A stretch of 10,559 nt of DNA from Nocardia sp. GTDB lineage: Bacteria > Actinomycetota > Actinomycetes > Mycobacteriales > Mycobacteriaceae. The notes beneath the pieces were generated by a model. That model had not been told where the DNA came from and did no database searches. It worked only from the letters and a program-made list of their open reading frames with translations. Position numbers and translations under genes: made by a program. Position 1 is the stretch's first letter. Each line of letters starts with the position of its first letter. Shown piece by piece: positions 7,371-10,559 of this stretch. The stretch is taken from NCBI GenBank assembly GCA_013361595.1, contig JABFXT010000903.1, forward strand, positions 1-10,559, written 5' to 3'.

Positions 7371-8160
7371 TCGCCGGCCGCCGCCCGACCGCCACAGTGG
7401 CGTCGAGCTCCGGGGACCGGACGATTCGGGCGACGAGCCCGCTGCCGGTGAGCAGTTCGGTGGCGGCGGGTATCTGATCGACGCCTATCTCGATCAGCAC
7501 ACTGCCGCCCGGCGCCAGCCATTCGGTGGCGTCCGTGGCGGTGCGCCGGGCCAGATCCAGGCCGTCGGGTCCGCCGTCGAGGGCGGCCGGGGGTTCGTGA
7601 TCGCGTGCCTCCGGCGGAAGTCGCGCGATCAGGCCGGAAGGGACGTAGGGCGTATTGGCGAGCAGGATATCGATCCGGCCGCGCAGGTCGCCCGGTAGTG
7701 CCTCGTACAGATCGCCCTGATGGACCCGCCCGCCGACCGCGGCCAGGTTCGCGCGTGCACACGCCACCGCGACCGGGTCGATATCGGTGGCCGTCAATTC
7801 CGCCGCGGCGGCGCCGAGTTCGGTGAGCAGGGCCAGGCCGAGTGCGCCCGAGCCGCAGCACAGGTCGACCACGGTACGCACCGGGTGGACCGCGGCCAGG
7901 GCGTGCGCCTCGTCCACCATCAGGGCCGAACGTTGCCGCGGGACGAACACACCGTCGCGGACACCGATCCGGATGCCGCGGAACTGCACCCAGCCCAGGA
8001 GATGTTCCAGCGGGGTACCCGTGATGCGACGGGCCAGCAGCCCCGCCAGTTCGGTGTCGGAACTTGCCGCGTCGACCAGTAACCGTGCCTCGTCCTCGGC
8101 GAATACGCATCCGGCCGCGCGCAACTGCCGGGTGATCTCGACGGTGTCGAATGCGGTCAT
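7354..8160 (-). CDS. PrmC/HemK-related protein-(glutamine-N5) methyltransferase of unknown target
   Basis: A 268-residue SAM-dependent methyltransferase of the HemK/PrmC superfamily. A small N-terminal helical part (about 1-60, with the RRITGTPLEHLLGW signature) is followed by VPRQRSALMVDEA, the SAM motif I DLCCGSGALGLAL (99-111), an acidic ATDIDPVAVACARANL segment, the substrate loop NTPY (169-172) and EARDHEPPAALDGGPDGLDL, a typical HemK-family stretch. Canonical PrmC and PrmB have NPPY; NTPY and the CCGSG motif place this in the PrmC-related subgroup (TIGR03704-like, as I recall), whose protein target is not established. It is not beside prfA, which argues against being the main release-factor methyltransferase. 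Start: ATG at 8160 is preferred over the in-frame GTG at 8166, though neither has a clear ribosome site. It lies 67 bp downstream of the NrtR-like gene on the same strand and may be partly co-transcribed with it. Confidence 0.85.
   Translation of the reverse strand: MTAFDTVEITRQLRAAGCVFAEDEARLLVDAASSDTELAGLLARRITGTPLEHLLGWVQFRGIRIGVRDGVFVPRQRSALMVDEAHALAAVHPVRTVVDLCCGSGALGLALLTELGAAAAELTATDIDPVAVACARANLAAVGGRVHQGDLYEALPGDLRGRIDILLANTPYVPSGLIARLPPEARDHEPPAALDGGPDGLDLARRTATDATEWLAPGGSVLIEIGVDQIPAATELLTGSGLVARIVRSPELDATVAVGRRPATTSGR
7358..7380. terminator. GC-rich hairpin over the convergent gene ends, possible bidirectional terminator
   Basis: Arms CGGCCGG and CCGGCCG (7 bp, perfect) enclose a 9-nt loop that contains the SDR stop codon (7368-7370); the methyltransferase stop (7354-7356) is immediately adjacent. 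No T-run follows on either strand, as is common for GC-rich actinobacteria, so termination is inferred from position and stem strength only. Confidence 0.4.
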
Positions 8161-8211
8161 GGGCACAGTCTGTCGATTGCGGGCGCTGCGCGCACCGGAA
8201 ATATCGGGGGA

Positions 8212-8224
8212 GGCCGGTCCGGCC
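8212..8224. repeat. Short inverted repeat after the NrtR-like gene
   Basis: GGCCGG and CCGGCC flank a single T, just past the NrtR-like stop (8228-8230) and before the methyltransferase gene. As RNA only about 4 bp with a 5-nt loop could form, and no T-run follows, so it is at best a weak terminator. Such GC palindromes arise often by chance in this composition. Confidence 0.25.
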
Positions 8225-8227
8225 GGG

Positions 8228-8863
8228 CTATCGTGCGGTATCGAATGCCCAGACGGCCGCCGGCCGGCCGGTGGCCTTGGTACGGCGGCGCTCGTCTGTC
8301 TTGGACAACCCCGGTATACCCGCGAGGGTCCGGTTGAGGTTCGCGGCGTCGGGTCGGGCGCCCAGTAACGAGGTGGCGAGATCGACCGCGCGGGTCGCCG
8401 GGAATTCGTCGCCGAGGAGCGCCCGGGTCAGCGGGAGATCTTTCCAGAGCAGTCCCGACAGCAGGCCGCGGGCGGCGTGCACGATGCTGTTGTGATCGAA
8501 GGCCAGCGCCGGTGGTTCGTCGAAGGACACCCACTGCGCGGGCCCGTCGTGCGGTCCGGTCACCGCCCACATGACGATCGACAGGGTCGGTCCACGCGGG
8601 TCGCGATTCGGCTCGTCGAAGGTCACCAGTTGCCCGACCGGGCCGATGGCGTCGATCGGGACACCGAGCTTGGTGTGCACGGCCCGGCGCGCGGCCTCCG
8701 CGAGGCGCTCGCCGCGACCCAGCAGCACGCCGGGTAATGCGACGGCCCCGGTGAAGGGCTCGTGCGGGCGTGCCGCTGTTCCGAATGTCGCCGCGGCGTC
8801 CTCGGCCCAGAACCGCAACGCCACGACATCCACCGATACCGCCGATTGGTCCACAGCACCCAT
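8228..8863 (-). CDS. NrtR-like regulator: degenerate Nudix domain plus winged helix
   Basis: A 211-residue two-domain protein. Residues about 10-120 form a Nudix fold (VDVVALRFW; LPGVLLGRGERLAEAA; RRAVHTKLGV; FDEPNRDPRG; LSIVMWAV). Compared with the Nudix box G-x5-E-x7-REUxEExGU, E52 and R60 remain, but the REUxEE glutamates read A61, T64 and K65, so hydrolase activity is not expected. Residues about 121-211 (AFDHNSIVHAARGLLSGLLWKDLPLTRALL, then LNRTL, and a C-terminal TGRPAAVWAFD) match the winged-helix domain of NrtR, a repressor of NAD-related genes whose Nudix domain senses ADP-ribose-type ligands. The role here is therefore predicted as metabolite-responsive DNA binding. The ATG at 8863 gives a full Nudix domain; the frame stays open upstream to 9226 but that part covers the divergent SDR and is not protein-like. 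The gap to that SDR holds inverted repeats, suggesting autoregulation and control of the SDR. Known NrtR targets (nad genes) are not in this window. Confidence 0.82.
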   Translation of the reverse strand: MGAVDQSAVSVDVVALRFWAEDAAATFGTAARPHEPFTGAVALPGVLLGRGERLAEAARRAVHTKLGVPIDAIGPVGQLVTFDEPNRDPRGPTLSIVMWAVTGPHDGPAQWVSFDEPPALAFDHNSIVHAARGLLSGLLWKDLPLTRALLGDEFPATRAVDLATSLLGARPDAANLNRTLAGIPGLSKTDERRRTKATGRPAAVWAFDTAR

Positions 8864-8898
8864 ACTGCCGTATCCGGCGCCGGGCCCGGCCCGCGGGG

Positions 8899-8932
8899 TA
8901 TTATCGTTCTTGAAATAGAGAATTTCATTCTC
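8899..8932. promoter_or_regulatory. Divergent promoter region with two interlocking inverted repeats
   Basis: TATTATC (8899-8905) gives a -10-like TATTAT on the plus strand and GATAAT on the minus strand. For the minus strand, ATGAAA 17 bp upstream is a partial -35, predicting a start about 30 nt before the NrtR-like ATG. Next to it lie two perfect inverted repeats: TGAAAT-N5-ATTTCA (8911-8927) and GAGAAT-N3-ATTCTC (8918-8932), sharing 10 bases, in an AT-rich island. They are good operator candidates for the adjacent NrtR-like protein. No convincing plus-strand -35 is seen. Confidence 0.5.
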
Positions 8933-8961
8933 GCCAGTGATCCGGGAAGAGGTGCGTGGGT

Positions 8962-9732
8962 ATGGGGTCATCCGGGTTCGACGGGAGAGTAGCGGTCGTG
9001 GCGGGCGGCGCCACCGGGCTCGGGGCCGCCACAGCCGTCCGGCTCGGTGCGCAGGGATACCGGGTCGTGGTGGGTGATCTGCGGGAATCCGCGGCGGCGG
9101 GCACCGCCGAGACGATCGCCGCGGCGGGCGGCGAAGCACTGGCGGTCGCCTTCGATCTCGCCGATCCCGCATCGATCGCGGAGTTGTTCGCGGCGGCCGG
9201 CCGCCGGTTCGGCGGGGTGGACGCACTGTTCAATGTCGGAGCCGATATGCGAACCCTGCGCCACGACACCGATATCGTCGATATCGATCTCGACGTCTGG
9301 GACCGGGTGATGACAGTGAGCCTGCGCGGTTACCTGAGTGCCATGAAGAACGCGATACCGTCGATGCTGGCGCGCGGCGGCGGGGCGATCGTCAACATGT
9401 CCTCGGCGGCGGCCTTCCAGGGCGAACCGACCCGGCCCGCCTACGCGGCCAGCAAAGCCGGTATCGGCGCGCTGACCCGGCATGTGGCGACCCGGTGGGG
9501 CCGCGAGGGTATCCGGTGCAATGCCGTGGCACCGGGATTCACCGCGACCGACGCGATCCGCTCCGCACCGCAGTGGCCGGATCTGGAGAAGGCGGCGCTC
9601 GGCCGGATGCACAGTCCGCGGGTCGGCGAACCGGGGGATGTCGCCGCGCTGGTCGCCTTCCTGCTCTCCGATGAGGGCGCCTGGATCAACGGCCAGATCG
9701 TCAATATCGACGGCGGGACGATCCTGCGCTGA
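8962..9732 (+). CDS. FabG-like short-chain dehydrogenase/reductase
   Basis: A 256-residue classical SDR. Visible: AGGATGLG nucleotide-binding loop near the N-terminus; an Asp at the end of the second strand (VVVGDLRE) favouring NAD(H); catalytic S148, Y161 and K165 (NMSSAAA, then AYAASKAG); a CNAVAPGF segment; and the terminal NGQIVNIDGG of FabG-type enzymes. Two conserved positions differ: NNAG reads NVGA, and the Asn of the usual VNL segment on helix 4 is Ser (MTVSLRGYL), so the Asn-Ser-Tyr-Lys tetrad is incomplete. ATG at 8962 is preferred over the GTG at 8956 because the AAGAGG site at 8947-8952 is 9 nt from the ATG but only 3 nt from the GTG. It is divergent from the NrtR-like gene and may be controlled by it. 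Its last 32 bp overlap the convergent PurA-like gene. The substrate cannot be told from sequence. Confidence 0.87.
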   Translation: MGSSGFDGRVAVVAGGATGLGAATAVRLGAQGYRVVVGDLRESAAAGTAETIAAAGGEALAVAFDLADPASIAELFAAAGRRFGGVDALFNVGADMRTLRHDTDIVDIDLDVWDRVMTVSLRGYLSAMKNAIPSMLARGGGAIVNMSSAAAFQGEPTRPAYAASKAGIGALTRHVATRWGREGIRCNAVAPGFTATDAIRSAPQWPDLEKAALGRMHSPRVGEPGDVAALVAFLLSDEGAWINGQIVNIDGGTILR

Positions 9733-10559
9733 TCGGCGGTGTTCGCGACCGTTCCCCGTGCCCGGGCCGCGCGGGAAACCGGGGCGGCGGCGTATCGGCG
9801 AGATCGGCCTGTGCGGCCGGGATCTGTGCGCTGCCCGCCCGCGACCCGGCTGCCGGCCGCTCCGCGCCCAGGAGCAGCGCGAGAGGTTCGCCGGGCTGCC
9901 GGTCGCGTCGATCGGGGCCGGTCGCGGTCAGTGCCACCGGGAGGCCGAGGTAGTGCTGGAGCCAGCCGGGCAGATCGGCCGGGGGCTCGGTGTAGACCGG
10001 TGCGGCGGTGGCCAGGATCTCGGTCAGCGCCGTCTGATGTGCGAGATCGCGCCAGGCGCCGGGTTCGAGTGTGCGCAGGATCCCGTCCCGGGTCCTGTAC
10101 CCCGTCGCCACTCGACCGCCGACCGCCGTGTCCAGATGGTTGACCACCAGCCCGTCGACACCCCCGCACACCGCGACGGCGTATCGCAGTAGTACCGCGT
10201 CGAGATGCCCCCGCCGGAACGCGCCCTGATATCGACCGAAGCCGTTGTGCGGTTCCGGATAGCGCAGGACCGGGTCCTCGGTGGGGAGCGGACCGGCGCC
10301 GTGCCGGGTCGTATAGGCACGGGTGACCCCGAGGGTCACCGCGCGGCCGCCGATCGCGGCCAGTTGCGCGCGGGCATTGCGCGGCTCGACCGTGGACCAG
10401 GTGGTGTGCGGATGGAACCCGCGCCATTCGTCGAGCAGTACGCCCTGCGCACCCTCGAACACCAGCCGCCCCCGCCGCGCGAACCGCCGCAGTTCGTCCG
10501 CTCCGGTGATCCGCACCGCCGCGCCGAATTCCCGGTAGGCGTCCACCAGCGCGTCGACC
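9701..10559 (-). CDS. Adenylosuccinate synthetase (PurA)-like paralogue, N-terminus outside the window
   Basis: The frame enters from the right edge still open, so the GTG at 10546 is probably internal and the N-terminal phosphate-binding loop and catalytic Asp/His are not visible. Numbering from 10546: VFEGAQGVLLDEW (29-41) matches the PurA IMP-binding segment; LGVTRAYTTRHGAGPLPTE (72-90) and LDAVLLRYAV (115-124) are strongly PurA-like; VYTEPPADLPGW and GPDRRDR (211-217) match the usual C-terminal end. Key loops differ. The aspartate-binding loop, TTGRxRR in PurA, reads RYQGAFRR (105-112); the guanine-contacting TKLD reads NHLD (136-139); and the VTSSN segment reads TTWST. About 64 extra Pro/Ala/Arg-rich residues follow the normal end. 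PurA joins IMP and aspartate with GTP in AMP synthesis; here a different amino acid, nucleotide or reaction is possible. The housekeeping purA is presumably elsewhere. The 3' end overlaps the convergent SDR by 32 bp. Confidence 0.8.
   Translation of the reverse strand, partial: VDALVDAYREFGAAVRITGADELRRFARRGRLVFEGAQGVLLDEWRGFHPHTTWSTVEPRNARAQLAAIGGRAVTLGVTRAYTTRHGAGPLPTEDPVLRYPEPHNGFGRYQGAFRRGHLDAVLLRYAVAVCGGVDGLVVNHLDTAVGGRVATGYRTRDGILRTLEPGAWRDLAHQTALTEILATAAPVYTEPPADLPGWLQHYLGLPVALTATGPDRRDRQPGEPLALLLGAERPAAGSRAGSAQIPAAQADLADTPPPRFPARPGHGERSRTPPISAGSSRRRY

Noticed and set aside
8864..9226. Upstream extension of the NrtR-like frame to 9226
   Set aside because: It would overlap the divergent SDR and its promoter region, and the added residues are Arg/Pro-rich with no domain; the Nudix domain is complete from 8863.
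1..10559. RNA genes, CRISPR arrays, insertion sequences, attachment sites or replication origins
   Set aside because: Looked for tRNA-like cloverleaves, spaced direct repeats, terminal inverted repeats with a transposase and AT-rich iteron clusters; none was seen. Recurrent short GC-rich words reflect composition and codon bias.

Overview
The window is high-GC DNA with strong G/C preference at third codon positions, GTG as well as ATG starts, and dense, partly overlapping genes. Protein character (actinobacterial-type RecB/RecD, a GabD2-like dehydrogenase, a PrmC-related methyltransferase, an NrtR-like regulator) points to an actinomycete of the Mycobacteriales, most plausibly Nocardia or a close relative. 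The genus is inference; no rRNA or other marker gene is present.

Layout. (1) 1-4037, plus strand: the C-terminal two thirds of recB, overlapping by 4 bp a complete recD. This is the distal end of a recBCD operon; recC should lie just upstream, outside the window. (2) 4048-7370: a TetR-family regulator (minus) divergent from a two-gene plus-strand unit of a GabD2-like aldehyde dehydrogenase and a short-chain dehydrogenase resembling the retinol/17-beta-hydroxysteroid dehydrogenase group. The regulator leader holds a near-perfect 24-bp palindrome, and a candidate promoter precedes the dehydrogenase. The simplest reading is a regulated alcohol-to-aldehyde-to-acid oxidation cassette with unknown substrate. 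(3) 7354-8863, minus strand: a PrmC-related methyltransferase and an NrtR-like protein whose Nudix box has lost its catalytic glutamates. (4) 8962-9732, plus: a second, FabG-like SDR divergent from the NrtR-like gene; the 98-bp gap between them carries two interlocking inverted repeats and -10-like sequences for both strands. (5) 9701-10559, minus: the C-terminal part of an adenylosuccinate synthetase-like protein whose aspartate-binding loop departs from the canonical sequence.

There is no rRNA, tRNA, CRISPR array, insertion sequence, phage gene or recognisable defence island, and no gene-free stretch above 300 bp; the largest gap is the 179-bp tetR/aldehyde dehydrogenase intergenic region. 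Most of the window is ordinary chromosomal sequence. The items most worth following up are the divergent PurA paralogue, the degenerate Nudix regulator with its palindromic control region, the 24-bp palindrome at tetR, and a strict Asp-Ile codon-pair preference (GAT-ATC in 18 of 18 cases) across the window.
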